Below, piece after piece: positions 49,752-58,614 of a DNA stretch of 64,000 nt. The notes beneath the pieces were generated by a model that was not told the origin of the DNA, searched no databases, and worked only from the letters and a program-made list of their open reading frames with translations. The stretch is from Acidimicrobiia bacterium. Its GTDB lineage: Bacteria; Actinomycetota; Acidimicrobiia; Acidimicrobiales; CATQHL01. Each line of letters opens with the position of its first letter. Positions within the stretch are counted from its first letter, which is position 1. The stretch spans positions 1 through 64,000 of the forward strand of contig VXXM01000079.1 in assembly GCA_009835395.1 (NCBI GenBank). Direction: 5' to 3'. The translations under genes and the position numbers were made by a program.

Positions 49752-51779
49752 ATGGAACCGCGACACAGCCGCCGTTGGAGGCGGTTGATCGTGCTCGCTG
49801 CTGTGACGATGCTCATCGCCGCCTCGTGCGCGGCCGATGACTCTGCATCGGATGCCGCTGATGCCGCAGCAGCGGCCGCCAATGCCGCAATGGCGGAGGC
49901 GAGCAGCGCAGCCGCCGATGCGGCAGACGCCATGGCCGAAGCTCGAGCCACGGCGGCGGACGCCGCCACCGGCATCGCCGACGCGGCAGCCGCGGATGCC
50001 GCAGCTGCGGCGGCGCTCGCCGCGGCCGAGGCGGCGCAGGCCGCCGCCGACCTGGCGCAGGCCACCGCCGAGGGCAACGTGGAGGCCATGGCCGCTGCCG
50101 AAGCCGCGCTTGCCGACGCGCAAGCCGCCGCGGAGGCGGCGCTCTCGGAGGCCGCAGCCGCACAGGCCGAAGCCGACGAGGCGCGGGCCGCGGCCGACGC
50201 GGCACGCGAGGAGGCCGCCGCAGCGCAGGCCGAAGCCGATGCGGCGCGCGCCGAAGCCGAAGCAGCAGCTGCGGGTGCAGCCGCGGCGCCGGGCGGCCCG
50301 CAGCGCGGTGGGACGCTCACCTTCGCCCGGTTCTTCGAGACGCAGAACCTCGACCCGGCGGGGGTGGCCGACAACGGATCCATCTTCGTGCGGGTGCAGA
50401 TCTACAACACCCTCGTGGAAGCCGACCCCGACACCATCCCGAACGTCGGCCCGGGGATCGCCGACGAATGGAGTTCCAGCCCCGACGGCATGACCTGGAC
50501 GTTCCACATCCGCGACAACGCACGGTTCTCCAACGGCGAGCCGGTCACGGCCGAGGACGTGCAGTTCTCGCTGGAGCGCTTCGCGGACCCGACGATCAGC
50601 GTGAACATCCCGAGCCTCGGCGTCGGGGTCGAGAGCGTGGACATCATCGATGATCAGACGGTGCAGGTGAACCTGGACCGCCCGGTCGGGGCGTTCCTCG
50701 AGAACATCTCGGTGTTCCCCGCATCGATCATCAACAAGGCCGCCGTGGAGGCCGAAGGCGACGACCACTGGTTGAACCCGCTCGGCACCGGCCCGTTCAA
50801 GGTGAAGGAATGGGTACCCGGCTCGCACATCACCCTCGAGCGCAACGAGTACTACTGGGAGGAGGGCAAGCCGTATCTCGACGAGATCCGGTTCGACTAC
50901 ATCCCCGACGACAACGCCCGCATGCTGCGCATGCAAGGTGGCGACGCCCACATCCTGGAGGGCGTGCCCTGGACGCAGATCCCCGACCTGCAGGACAGCG
51001 AGGGGTTCAGCATCCACGTGGCTGACATCGTCCGCTACGAGGGCGTGTTCCTGAACCACACCATCCCGCCGCTCGACGAGATCGGCGTGCGCCAGGCTCT
51101 GAACTACGCCACCAACAAGGCGGCGATCAACGAGGCGGTCTACGGGGGCGTCGGCGAGATCGCCAACAGCATGATCCCCAAGGCGCTGTACCACTCCGAC
51201 TACGACACGCTGCCGGCGTACTTCTACGACCTCGAGAGGGCCCAGGAACTGATGGCGGCGTCGTCGATGCCCGACGGCTTCGATCTCGCCTATATCTACC
51301 CGTCGGGATCCACTGCCCACGAGCAACTCGGGACCATCCTCCAGGCGGACTGGGCGAAGATCGGCGTGAACCTCACCATCGAGGAGGTGGACACCGGCAC
51401 GCTGTTCGGCGACCGCTTCTTCACGATGGAGTACGAGTCGGGCGTGCCGCTGCCCAAGTTCACGTCCGACGTGGTCGTGCCCGACGAGGTGGCGTTGCTG
51501 TTCTACGACAAGGCCCCGGAGAACATCCTGGCCGGGTTCTTCACCGGCTGGGACATCCCCGACGAACTCGAGCGCCTCACCGAGGAGGCGGCGTTCACGA
51601 ACGATGAGGCCATACGGGCCGAACTCTGGCCGGAGGTGCAGCGCATCGCCATGGAGGAGGCCCCGTGGGTGACACTGTTCTTCCTGCCCACCGTGCACGC
51701 GGTGGCCGACGGTGTCGAGGGATTCCGTGTCGTGCCCAACGGCTGGTGGGACATGGAGGATGTCTGGCTCAGCGGCTGA
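49752..51779 (+). CDS. Opp/Dpp-type (family 5) substrate-binding lipoprotein with long Ala-rich tether
   Basis: This 675-residue lipoprotein has signal sequence RRLIVLAAVTMLIAASC with lipidated C26. Residues about 31-180 are the Ala-rich helical stretch shared with the divergent family 1 protein, including ATGIADAAAA, LAQATAEGN and AEAALADAQAAA. The family 5 domain starts at about 184: GGTLTFARFFETQNLDPAGV, PDGMTWTFHIRDNARFSNGEPVTAEDV, GTGPFKVKEWVPGSHITLERNEYYW. It ends near the usual LPTVHAVADGVEGFRV. It would deliver peptides, nickel or a sugar to the permeases encoded downstream. AAGGAG precedes the ATG. Confidence 0.9.
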   Translation: MEPRHSRRWRRLIVLAAVTMLIAASCAADDSASDAADAAAAAANAAMAEASSAAADAADAMAEARATAADAATGIADAAAADAAAAAALAAAEAAQAAADLAQATAEGNVEAMAAAEAALADAQAAAEAALSEAAAAQAEADEARAAADAAREEAAAAQAEADAARAEAEAAAAGAAAAPGGPQRGGTLTFARFFETQNLDPAGVADNGSIFVRVQIYNTLVEADPDTIPNVGPGIADEWSSSPDGMTWTFHIRDNARFSNGEPVTAEDVQFSLERFADPTISVNIPSLGVGVESVDIIDDQTVQVNLDRPVGAFLENISVFPASIINKAAVEAEGDDHWLNPLGTGPFKVKEWVPGSHITLERNEYYWEEGKPYLDEIRFDYIPDDNARMLRMQGGDAHILEGVPWTQIPDLQDSEGFSIHVADIVRYEGVFLNHTIPPLDEIGVRQALNYATNKAAINEAVYGGVGEIANSMIPKALYHSDYDTLPAYFYDLERAQELMAASSMPDGFDLAYIYPSGSTAHEQLGTILQADWAKIGVNLTIEEVDTGTLFGDRFFTMEYESGVPLPKFTSDVVVPDEVALLFYDKAPENILAGFFTGWDIPDELERLTEEAAFTNDEAIRAELWPEVQRIAMEEAPWVTLFFLPTVHAVADGVEGFRVVPNGWWDMEDVWLSG

Positions 51780-51819
51780 TCGACTGACCTCGGCGACGTA
51801 GTCGCCACAGCGCGAAACT

Positions 51820-51850
51820 GGTCGGGTCCCCGCATCGCGGGGGCCCGACC
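51820..51850 (+). terminator. Hairpin between binding-protein and permease genes (attenuator-like)
   Basis: GGTCGGGTCCCCGC and GCGGGGGCCCGACC form a 14-bp stem (one G-U pair) around a 3-nt ATC loop in the 95-nt gap before the first permease gene. Such hairpins in importer operons often hold most transcripts at the binding-protein gene. It has no U-tract, so it may act as a partial terminator or as an RNA-stabilising 3' end. Confidence 0.6.
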
Positions 51851-51874
51851 CACGCCGGGAGGTCGTAGGCGCGT

Positions 51875-52822
51875 ATGTGGGGGTTCCTAGGGCGACGGGT
51901 GCTGCACAGCATCTGGGTGCTGGCCGCCATCATCATCGTGTCGTTCCTGGTCATCCGGCTCATACCGGGCGACCCGGTCGTGCAGATGCTGGGACTCCAG
52001 GCGACACCGGAGAACATCGCGGCTGTCAACGAGGACCTCGGGTTGGACCTCCCGATGGGTCAGCAGATCACCTCGTTCGTGCAGCGCGCCTTCCAGGGCG
52101 ACCTGGGCACGTCCATCATCAAGCGGGCGCCCGTGAACGACATCGTGTTCGACAGGCTCCTGCCCTCGGTTTACCTGCTCCTGTATGCCACGGTCCTGGC
52201 GCTGATCATCTCGGTACCGCTCGGCGCCCTCTCGGCCATCTACCGCAATCGCGTGCCTGACCAGATCGTCCGGCTGACAAGCATGGTGTCCTTCGCCATG
52301 CCGCAGTTCTGGCTGGGCCTGATGCTGATCCTGCTGTTCGCCATCCAGCTCGACGTGTTGCCCAGCGGGGGTTACGGGGAGGGGTTCGGCGGGATCCTCC
52401 TGCACCTCACGCTGCCGGCGCTCACGATCGGCCTCTACCTCGCCCCGCAGCTCATGCGCACGCTGCGGTCGAGCCTCATCGAGGCGATCGACAGCGACTA
52501 CGTGGAGGCTGCCCGCTCCCGGGGCTACCGGGAGAGCCGGGTGGTGGGCAAGCTGGCCATGCGCAACGCCCTGGTGCCGCTGATCAGCGTTCTCTCCATC
52601 AACATCGGCTTCCTCATCAGCGGCACGGTGATCGTGGAGGTGGTCTTCCAGGTGCCGGGCCTCGGGGCCCTGCTCGTGCAGTCGGTGCTCAACAGGGACT
52701 ACCCGGTGATCCAGGGGCTGATCCTCGTCTTCGGGGCGATGGTCATTCTCGTCAACATCCTCGCTGACGCCGCCTACGCCGTGGTCGACCCGAGGGTGCG
52801 AGCAGGGATGGCCGCCGAATGA
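51875..52822 (+). CDS. Opp/Dpp-type ABC permease DppB-like
   Basis: This 315-residue permease starts at WGFLGRRVLHSIWVLAAIIIVSFLVIRLIPGDPV, the standard DppB/OppB N-terminus. The EAA-type loop is EAARSRGYRESRVVGKLAMRNALVPLISVL and the end is DAAYAVVDPRVRAG. GGGAGG lies about 12 nt before the ATG. The next gene overlaps it by 4 nt (ATGA). Together with the following three genes it forms a full importer. Confidence 0.93.
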   Translation: MWGFLGRRVLHSIWVLAAIIIVSFLVIRLIPGDPVVQMLGLQATPENIAAVNEDLGLDLPMGQQITSFVQRAFQGDLGTSIIKRAPVNDIVFDRLLPSVYLLLYATVLALIISVPLGALSAIYRNRVPDQIVRLTSMVSFAMPQFWLGLMLILLFAIQLDVLPSGGYGEGFGGILLHLTLPALTIGLYLAPQLMRTLRSSLIEAIDSDYVEAARSRGYRESRVVGKLAMRNALVPLISVLSINIGFLISGTVIVEVVFQVPGLGALLVQSVLNRDYPVIQGLILVFGAMVILVNILADAAYAVVDPRVRAGMAAE

Positions 52823-53721
52823 GGACCCTCGCCTGGGCGGGCCGCCGTGCCGTGGGCCTCAGAGGGGAGGCGGCCGACCTGCTGCGCCAGGCCCAGACGG
52901 AGCGGCGCTGGTCGAACGTCACCCTGGGCGTCGGGATCGCCATCGTGGGCGCGCTCGCGGTCGCGGGCTTCTTCGCATCCGTGATCGCTCCCGCCGACCC
53001 CAATGCCGTCGACCTGACCCAGCGGCTGCTGAGTCCCTCCGGGAAGCACTGGATGGGAACCGATCCGTTCGGTCGGGACATCTTCACCCGCACGCTCTAC
53101 GCCATCCGGCTCGACCTCATCGTCGTTCTCATCATCACTTACGTTCCGATGGTCTTCGGGATGATCGTGGGGGCGCTCGCCGGCTACTTCCGGGGGTGGG
53201 TGGACGCCGTCACGATCCGTGTGATCGACGCCTTCATCGCCTTCCCGTTCATCGTGCTGGTGATCGCCGTGGTGGCGATCCTGGGGCCGGGACTGCAGGG
53301 GGTGTACATCGGGGTTCTCGCCGTGGGTTGGACCTTGTACGCCCGCCTCACCAGGGGCGACATGCTGGTGCTGCGCGAGCAGCAGTTCATCCTGGCGGCG
53401 CGCACGCTGGGCTACTCGCCGCGGCGGGTCATCCTCCGCCACGCCATCCCAAACCTGATCAGGTCGAACCTGGTGTTCTCGATGGCCGACATCGTGCTGA
53501 ACCTGCTGCTGCTGGCGGGGCTGTCGTACCTGGGGTTGGGTGTGCAGGCGCCGACGGCGGAGCTGGGTGCGATGGTTGCCGACGGCCAGTCGTTCCTGCT
53601 CCAGGCGTGGTGGGTGACGACGCTGCCGGGCGTGGTGATCGTGGTCCTCGGCGCGGGCTTCAGCATGATCGGTGATTCGCTGGCCGACCGCCTCGGCCAG
53701 AAGTTCGGAGTGGTCGGATGA
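52819..53721 (+). CDS. Opp/Dpp-type ABC permease DppC-like
   Basis: This 300-residue permease has the DppC/OppC signature HWMGTDPFGRDIFTRTLYAIRLDL and the loop ILAARTLGYSPRRVILRHAIPNLIRS, with five membrane helices. It has an unusually long N-terminus before the first helix. It overlaps the DppB-like gene by 4 nt upstream and the DppD-like gene by 4 nt downstream, so translation of the four-gene series is coupled. Confidence 0.93.
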   Translation: MRTLAWAGRRAVGLRGEAADLLRQAQTERRWSNVTLGVGIAIVGALAVAGFFASVIAPADPNAVDLTQRLLSPSGKHWMGTDPFGRDIFTRTLYAIRLDLIVVLIITYVPMVFGMIVGALAGYFRGWVDAVTIRVIDAFIAFPFIVLVIAVVAILGPGLQGVYIGVLAVGWTLYARLTRGDMLVLREQQFILAARTLGYSPRRVILRHAIPNLIRSNLVFSMADIVLNLLLLAGLSYLGLGVQAPTAELGAMVADGQSFLLQAWWVTTLPGVVIVVLGAGFSMIGDSLADRLGQKFGVVG

Positions 53722-54740
53722 CGTCCCTCGACGCGGCGCCCCGAACCGACCGGCCGGAGGCGAGCGCAACTCCGCTCCTCACCATCGAAGGTCTCCGCAT
53801 CGGCTTCCCGTCGCTGGAGGGCCTCGTCCTCGCCGCCAACGACGCTCATCTGACCGTCGGTGAGGGTGAGGTCCTGGGGCTGGTCGGGGAGTCGGGGTCG
53901 GGCAAGAGCGTGACGTGCCGTGCCATCGTGGGGATGGTTCCCCATCCGGGGGCGGTACTCGGGGGGCGTATCGACTTCGCCGGGCGCAACGTCCTGGAAT
54001 TCAGCAAGGCTGAGATGCGCGAGCTACGGGCCCGCCAGATCGCCATGATCTTCCAGGATCCTGCCAGCGCCCTCAACCCGGTCTTCACGATCGGCCACCA
54101 GATCTCCGAGGTCCTGCGGCTGAACGCCGGACTCAGCCGAGCCGAGGCCCGGAACAGGAGCATCGAGTTGCTGGAGCGGGTGGGGATCCCGGCGCCGGAC
54201 AGGCGCATGTCGGCATACCCGCACGAGATGAGCGGCGGTATGCGCCAGCGGGTCATGATCGCCATGGCGCTGGCAGGCGAGCCTCGCCTGTTGCTGGCCG
54301 ACGAGCCGACGACCGCCCTTGACGTCACGATCCAGGATCAGGTGTTGCGGCTTCTCGAGGACCTGCGGCGGGAGCGCAACATGTCGATGATCCTTGTCTC
54401 GCACGACATGGGGGTCATCGGCACGGCCGCCGACCGCGTGGCAGTCATGTACGCCGGGCGCATCGTGGAGGTTGCCCCGACCGATGTCCTGTTCTCGCGC
54501 CCCGACCATCCCTACACCCGGGCGCTAATCGATGCGATGCCGCAACTCACCCCGGAGGATCGGTCCGACCTTCGCACCATCCCGGGCCAGCCGCCCGACC
54601 TGCTGAAGCTGCCGGAGGGTTGCCCCTTCGCCCCTCGCTGCCCGCTTGCGCGCGACGAGTGCGCAGAGGTGTCGATGGAGTTGACCGCCGTCTCGCCGGC
54701 GCAGTCCTCGGCGTGCCCGTTCGCGCGGGACGGGTCATGA
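53718..54740 (+). CDS. Opp/Dpp-type ABC ATPase DppD-like
   Basis: This 340-residue ATPase has Walker A GESGSGKS, a Q-loop region with FQDPASALNPV, signature motif MSGGMRQRVMIAMAL, Walker B LLLADEPTTALD, and switch HDMGVI. The C-terminal oligopeptide/dipeptide domain (CPFAPRCPLARDECAEVSMEL) has the Cys residues that bind a 4Fe-4S cluster or zinc in some homologues. It overlaps both neighbours by 4 nt. Confidence 0.94.
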   Translation: MTSLDAAPRTDRPEASATPLLTIEGLRIGFPSLEGLVLAANDAHLTVGEGEVLGLVGESGSGKSVTCRAIVGMVPHPGAVLGGRIDFAGRNVLEFSKAEMRELRARQIAMIFQDPASALNPVFTIGHQISEVLRLNAGLSRAEARNRSIELLERVGIPAPDRRMSAYPHEMSGGMRQRVMIAMALAGEPRLLLADEPTTALDVTIQDQVLRLLEDLRRERNMSMILVSHDMGVIGTAADRVAVMYAGRIVEVAPTDVLFSRPDHPYTRALIDAMPQLTPEDRSDLRTIPGQPPDLLKLPEGCPFAPRCPLARDECAEVSMELTAVSPAQSSACPFARDGS

Positions 54741-55759
54741 GTGCGCACGCGCCCACCGGTGCTCGCGACGGCGTGCCGATTCTCGTGGTGGCGGCGCTGG
54801 AGAAGTGGTTCGCCGTCGCACGCTCGCCTATCGACGTGATTCGCCGGAGGCCGCGAGAGCGCGTTCACGCCGTGGACGGTGTCTCGCTGCAACTGCTGCC
54901 GAACGAGGTGCTCGGGATCGTCGGCGAATCAGGGAGCGGCAAGAGCACCCTGGCCCGCTGTCTGGTCGCCCTGTACCGGCCCGATCAGGGGACCATCAAC
55001 TTCGACGGGGTCGACGTCACCGAGGCCACGGGACAGGTGCGCCGCGATCTCCACGGCCGGATGCAGATGATCTACCAGGATCCGTTCACCTCGCTCAACC
55101 CGCAGATGTCGATCGGCGCGGCCATCGAGGAGGCCGGCAAGGTGCACGGCCGCGAGGGCGACGACTTCGTGGGTGACCTCCTCGAAGTGGTCGGATTGCC
55201 GCGTTCGTTCGCTCGGCGCCGGCCCCGGGCGCTGAGCGGGGGGCAGCGGCAGCGGGCCGCCATCGCTCGAGCGCTGGCCGTGCAACCCGAGGTACTGATC
55301 GCGGATGAGGCCGTGAGCGCGCTCGACGTGTCCATCCAGGCTCAGATCCTGAACCTGTTCGCCCAGCTCAGCGACGATCTGGGCCTGGCGATGATCTTCA
55401 TCGCCCACGATCTGGCCGTCGTCTCCCACGTCGCCGACCGCGTCGCCATCATGTACCTCGGGCGGATCGTCGAGGAGGGTCCGGTCGAGTCCGTCTTCCG
55501 CACCCCCAGGCATCCGTACACGCGGGCGCTGCTCGACGCCCACCCCGATCCGTACGCGCTCGGCGCGGCCGAGGAGACCGCCGCGATCTCGGGAGACATC
55601 CCCTCGCCGCTCGACATCCCGTCGGGATGCCGTTTCCGGACCCGCTGCCCCTACGCCACGGACGTCTGCGAGACCGATGATCCGGCGCTCGCGCCCGACG
55701 ACCGGCCGCATCGAGTGGCCTGTCACGTGCTGCCGTTCGGACCCCCGGCGGAGGGTTAG
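54737..55759 (+). CDS. Opp/Dpp-type ABC ATPase DppF-like
   Basis: This 340-residue ATPase has Walker A GESGSGKSTLARC, the region IYQDPFTSLNPQMSIG, signature LSGGQRQRAAIARALAVQ, a Walker B in which DEAVSALD replaces the usual DEPVSALD, and H-loop IAHDLAVV. The C-terminal Cys-containing domain is CRFRTRCPYATDVCETDD. The start is the ATG at 54737, which overlaps the DppD stop; the track start at 54620 reads 39 false codons. It completes the importer. Confidence 0.93.
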   Translation: MSAHAPTGARDGVPILVVAALEKWFAVARSPIDVIRRRPRERVHAVDGVSLQLLPNEVLGIVGESGSGKSTLARCLVALYRPDQGTINFDGVDVTEATGQVRRDLHGRMQMIYQDPFTSLNPQMSIGAAIEEAGKVHGREGDDFVGDLLEVVGLPRSFARRRPRALSGGQRQRAAIARALAVQPEVLIADEAVSALDVSIQAQILNLFAQLSDDLGLAMIFIAHDLAVVSHVADRVAIMYLGRIVEEGPVESVFRTPRHPYTRALLDAHPDPYALGAAEETAAISGDIPSPLDIPSGCRFRTRCPYATDVCETDDPALAPDDRPHRVACHVLPFGPPAEG

Positions 55760-55801
55760 CGGGCTCGGCTCCCGGCTGGCGGACGCAGTCGCGGTCGCGG
55801 G

Positions 55802-56224
55802 TCAGCCGAGGGCGGCTTGCAGTCCTGCGGCGTACTTCTTGCGCTGCGCTTTGACCATGAGGGGCACGAATGGCCGCAGCAGGATGAACGGCCCGGAGGG
55901 CTTCATCTCCAGGTCCATGGTGATGCGCGTGCCGCCCGCGGCCAGGTCGCTGAGGCGGTAGGTGCCACGCACCGGCCAGGTGGTCTCCTCGGCACACACC
56001 CAGGAGATGGCTGAGCCGTCCTCCACACCGGTGATGCGGAACTCCACCTCCTGGCCGCGGTTGGTCTGGCGGTAGACGGCGCCGACGGCTCCGGAGGTGC
56101 CCTCGGTCAACGCGCACGTCTCCACGTCGTGGCGCCAGGCGGGCTGGTTGGCGGCGTCGGCCAGGAATTCGAAGGTTCGCTGCTGGTCGGCGGCGACGTC
56201 GATCTCGACGGTGCAGATGCCCAT
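55802..56224 (-). CDS. SRPBCC (polyketide cyclase/dehydrase-like) protein
   Basis: This 140-residue single-domain SRPBCC protein has VEIDVAADQQRTFEFLADAANQPAWRHDVE, TNRGQEVEFRITGVEDGSAISW, and a long C-terminal helix PFVPLMVKAQRKKYAAGLQAALG. It would form a helix-grip fold with a hydrophobic ligand cavity. The ligand is unknown. It is transcribed convergently with the importer operon and divergently from the aldolase gene. Confidence 0.82.
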   Translation of the reverse strand: MGICTVEIDVAADQQRTFEFLADAANQPAWRHDVETCALTEGTSGAVGAVYRQTNRGQEVEFRITGVEDGSAISWVCAEETTWPVRGTYRLSDLAAGGTRITMDLEMKPSGPFILLRPFVPLMVKAQRKKYAAGLQAALG

Positions 56225-56341
56225 GGGCGGCGATCCTACGGCGCGCCGAGCGTTTCAAGGCAATCCCTGCTCTCCTGGCACGGGGGTTCTGGAGCCGGGT
56301 GAAGTAGGGTCGCTGTGAGCCGGCGACGATCGGAGGTCACG

Positions 56342-56971
56342 GTGGCTGATCTGGTGGCGGCGGAGTTGCGTCGCAGCATCGTGGTGACGATGAAGCGCCT
56401 GTCGGCGTCGTCGCTCATGCCCGCGTCGCAGGGGAATCTGAGTGCGCGCGACGGCGACACGGGCAACGTGGTGATCACGCCGCACGCCTATCCCTACGAG
56501 GACATGACGCCCGACGATCTGGTGGTGCTCGCTTCTGACGGGATGCAGATCGGCGGTCGCCTCGACCCTTCCTACGACGCGCTCCTGCACCTCGGGGTCT
56601 ACGCGGCGCGTCCCGAGGTGTTCGCGGTGCTGCACACCGAGCCGCCGTACGTCAACGCCTTCGGCGCCCTCGGCCGGGACATCCTTCCGATCACCACGAC
56701 CGGCCTGAAGTCGGCCAACGGCAGCATCCCGATCATGCCGTTCCGCCACCAACGGGACGAGGCCTTCGTTGTCGAGATGCTGGAGGTCATGGGCGATCGG
56801 CACGGGGTGGTGTGGCAGAACCACGGTCTGCTGGTGGTGGCCGACACCGTGGAGAACGCCGCCGAGCGCACCATCGGAATCGAGTTCAACGCGCAGGTCA
56901 TGCATCTCGCCGTCCGGGTCGGCGAGCCTCAGACGCTCGAGCGCGTCGGCGCCGACATGATCGTGGCCTGA
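56342..56971 (+). CDS. Class II aldolase/adducin-family protein
   Basis: This 209-residue protein of the fuculose-phosphate-aldolase family has a typical start (LVAAELRRSIVVTMKRLSASSLMPASQGNLSARDG), the block VITPHAYPYEDMTPDDLVVL, and the third zinc His in WQNHGLLVVADTVE. The usual H-x-H zinc motif reads LHTEP here, so the second zinc His is replaced by Glu. I take the GTG at 56342 (GGAGG 5 nt upstream) over the track GTG at 56315. Together with the kinase downstream it suggests phosphosugar cleavage, or an aldolase-family epimerase. Confidence 0.82.
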   Translation: MADLVAAELRRSIVVTMKRLSASSLMPASQGNLSARDGDTGNVVITPHAYPYEDMTPDDLVVLASDGMQIGGRLDPSYDALLHLGVYAARPEVFAVLHTEPPYVNAFGALGRDILPITTTGLKSANGSIPIMPFRHQRDEAFVVEMLEVMGDRHGVVWQNHGLLVVADTVENAAERTIGIEFNAQVMHLAVRVGEPQTLERVGADMIVA

Positions 56972-57090
56972 GGGGATGAAAGGCCCGGTTCCAAAGGGCA
57001 CTCCCCGCAACGGATGACCCTTACCGGCGTCGCCGCGGGTTCGGGCGCCGGCGAGCCAACCGCCGTGACCCGTCGGAGGGCAGCGAGCCC

Positions 57091-58614
57091 GTGACACTCC
57101 TCGGCGTCGACGTCGGCACGACCGGGTGCAAGGCCGCCGTGGTCGGACTCGAGGGGTCGGTTCAGGCGACCGCGTACCGCGAGTACCCCCTGGCGACGCC
57201 ACGGCCGGGATGGGCCGAACTGGACCCCGACGGCGTCTGGGACGCGGTCTGCGCGGCCATCCGGGCGGTCACCACGGCCGTGGCCGAACCGCCGCGAGCT
57301 CTCGCGTTCGCCACCCTCGGTGAGGCGGTGACGCCCATCGACGCGTCCGGCGCCGCGCTGGCTCCCATGATCGTCTCCTTCGACGGCCGGGCCGGCGCCT
57401 GTTACGAGGAGATGGTCGCCGCCGTTGGCGTGGAGCGGCTCACGGCCGTGTGCGGCATGGCGCCCCAGCCGCACTACTCGGTCGCCAAATGGCGCTGGAT
57501 CGTCCGGGAGATGCCCGACACGTACCGCCGCGCCGCCCTCCTCGCCTGCTTCGGTGATCTCTGCGCCGTGCGCCTGGGGCTTCCGCCCGTGATCGACCAC
57601 ACGATGGCGACGCGGACCCTCGCCTTCGACGCCGCCGATCATTGCTGGTCCCCCGAGATCCTCGATGCCGCCGGCGTGGATGCCGGGAAGCTCCCGACCC
57701 CGGCGCCCACCGGGACAGTCGTCGACGCCGTCGCTGCACCGCAGGCCCGCGACCTGGGGCTCGCCGACGGCGCACTGCTCGTCACCGGAGGGCTCGACCA
57801 GGCCTGCGCCGCCCATGGCGTCGGCATCGCCGGCGATGGGAGCGCCATGCTGTCGCTCGGGACCGTCGCCGTCCTAGCGGCGGTGACCGGCACCGACTCT
57901 CCGGGCGCGACCGCGGTGCCGACGGTGCCCTACGTCCAACCGATGAAGCGGCTCGCCATCGCCGGGACTCCCGCCGGGGGCGCCGTCCTTCGCTGGTGGC
58001 GCGATCAGTTCGCCGCCGCCGAGGTGCCGGCGCCGGGCGGCGCCGGTGCGGAGGGCGAGTTCTACGACCGGATCGTCGCCGCCGCTGCCGATGTCGAAAC
58101 CGATCTGATCGCCCTGCCCCACTTCGCGGGCTCGCGCACGGCCTTCGCCGATCCGGAGGCGAGAGCCGCAGTCGTCGGCCTGACGTTCGCCACCGAGCGG
58201 CGCCACATCGTCCGTGCCCTGCTGGAGGGCGTGGCGCTGGAGACCGCAGTGATGGCCGAGCGGCTCGCGGCGGCGGGCGCCCCGGTGACGTCGCTCCGCG
58301 CCGCCGGTGGCGGATCGCGCTCAGCGGTCTGGATGCAGATCTTCGCCGACGTGCTGGGAATCCCCGTGGACTCGACGGCCAGCGCGGACGCGGCAGCGGT
58401 TGGGGCGGCGATGATCGCCGGTGCCGCCACGGGAATGGTCGCCGACGATCACCGAAGCCTTCCTGTGGTCATGCGGTGTGAGCCGGAGGACTCCCTCCGC
58501 GGGCGGTACCGTTCGACGCTCGAGCGGTACCGGGCTCTTCATGGCGCGCTGGTATCGGGCAGGGACTCGGACTTGCCACGCCGCGCCCGCGGCGAGGGGA
58601 GCGAGGCCACATGA
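57091..58614 (+). CDS. FGGY-family carbohydrate kinase
   Basis: This 507-residue FGGY kinase has the N-terminal ATP-phosphate motif LGVDVGTTGCKAAVVG, followed by substrate-domain blocks HYSVAKWRWIVREMP and SVAK, GLDQACAAHGVGIA, and the C-terminal LRAAGGGSRSAVWMQIFADVLGIPV with ADAAAVGAAMIAGAATG. The family phosphorylates xylulose, glycerol, gluconate, ribulose and similar sugars; the preferred one is not clear. The dehydrogenase gene overlaps its stop by 4 nt (ATGA). Confidence 0.9.
   Translation: MTLLGVDVGTTGCKAAVVGLEGSVQATAYREYPLATPRPGWAELDPDGVWDAVCAAIRAVTTAVAEPPRALAFATLGEAVTPIDASGAALAPMIVSFDGRAGACYEEMVAAVGVERLTAVCGMAPQPHYSVAKWRWIVREMPDTYRRAALLACFGDLCAVRLGLPPVIDHTMATRTLAFDAADHCWSPEILDAAGVDAGKLPTPAPTGTVVDAVAAPQARDLGLADGALLVTGGLDQACAAHGVGIAGDGSAMLSLGTVAVLAAVTGTDSPGATAVPTVPYVQPMKRLAIAGTPAGGAVLRWWRDQFAAAEVPAPGGAGAEGEFYDRIVAAAADVETDLIALPHFAGSRTAFADPEARAAVVGLTFATERRHIVRALLEGVALETAVMAERLAAAGAPVTSLRAAGGGSRSAVWMQIFADVLGIPVDSTASADAAAVGAAMIAGAATGMVADDHRSLPVVMRCEPEDSLRGRYRSTLERYRALHGALVSGRDSDLPRRARGEGSEAT

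Noticed and set aside
49725-51698. 657-aa minus-strand ORF opposite the family 5 binding protein
   Set aside because: The plus-strand frame has a signal peptide, lipobox and conserved binding-protein blocks; this ORF is its antisense shadow.
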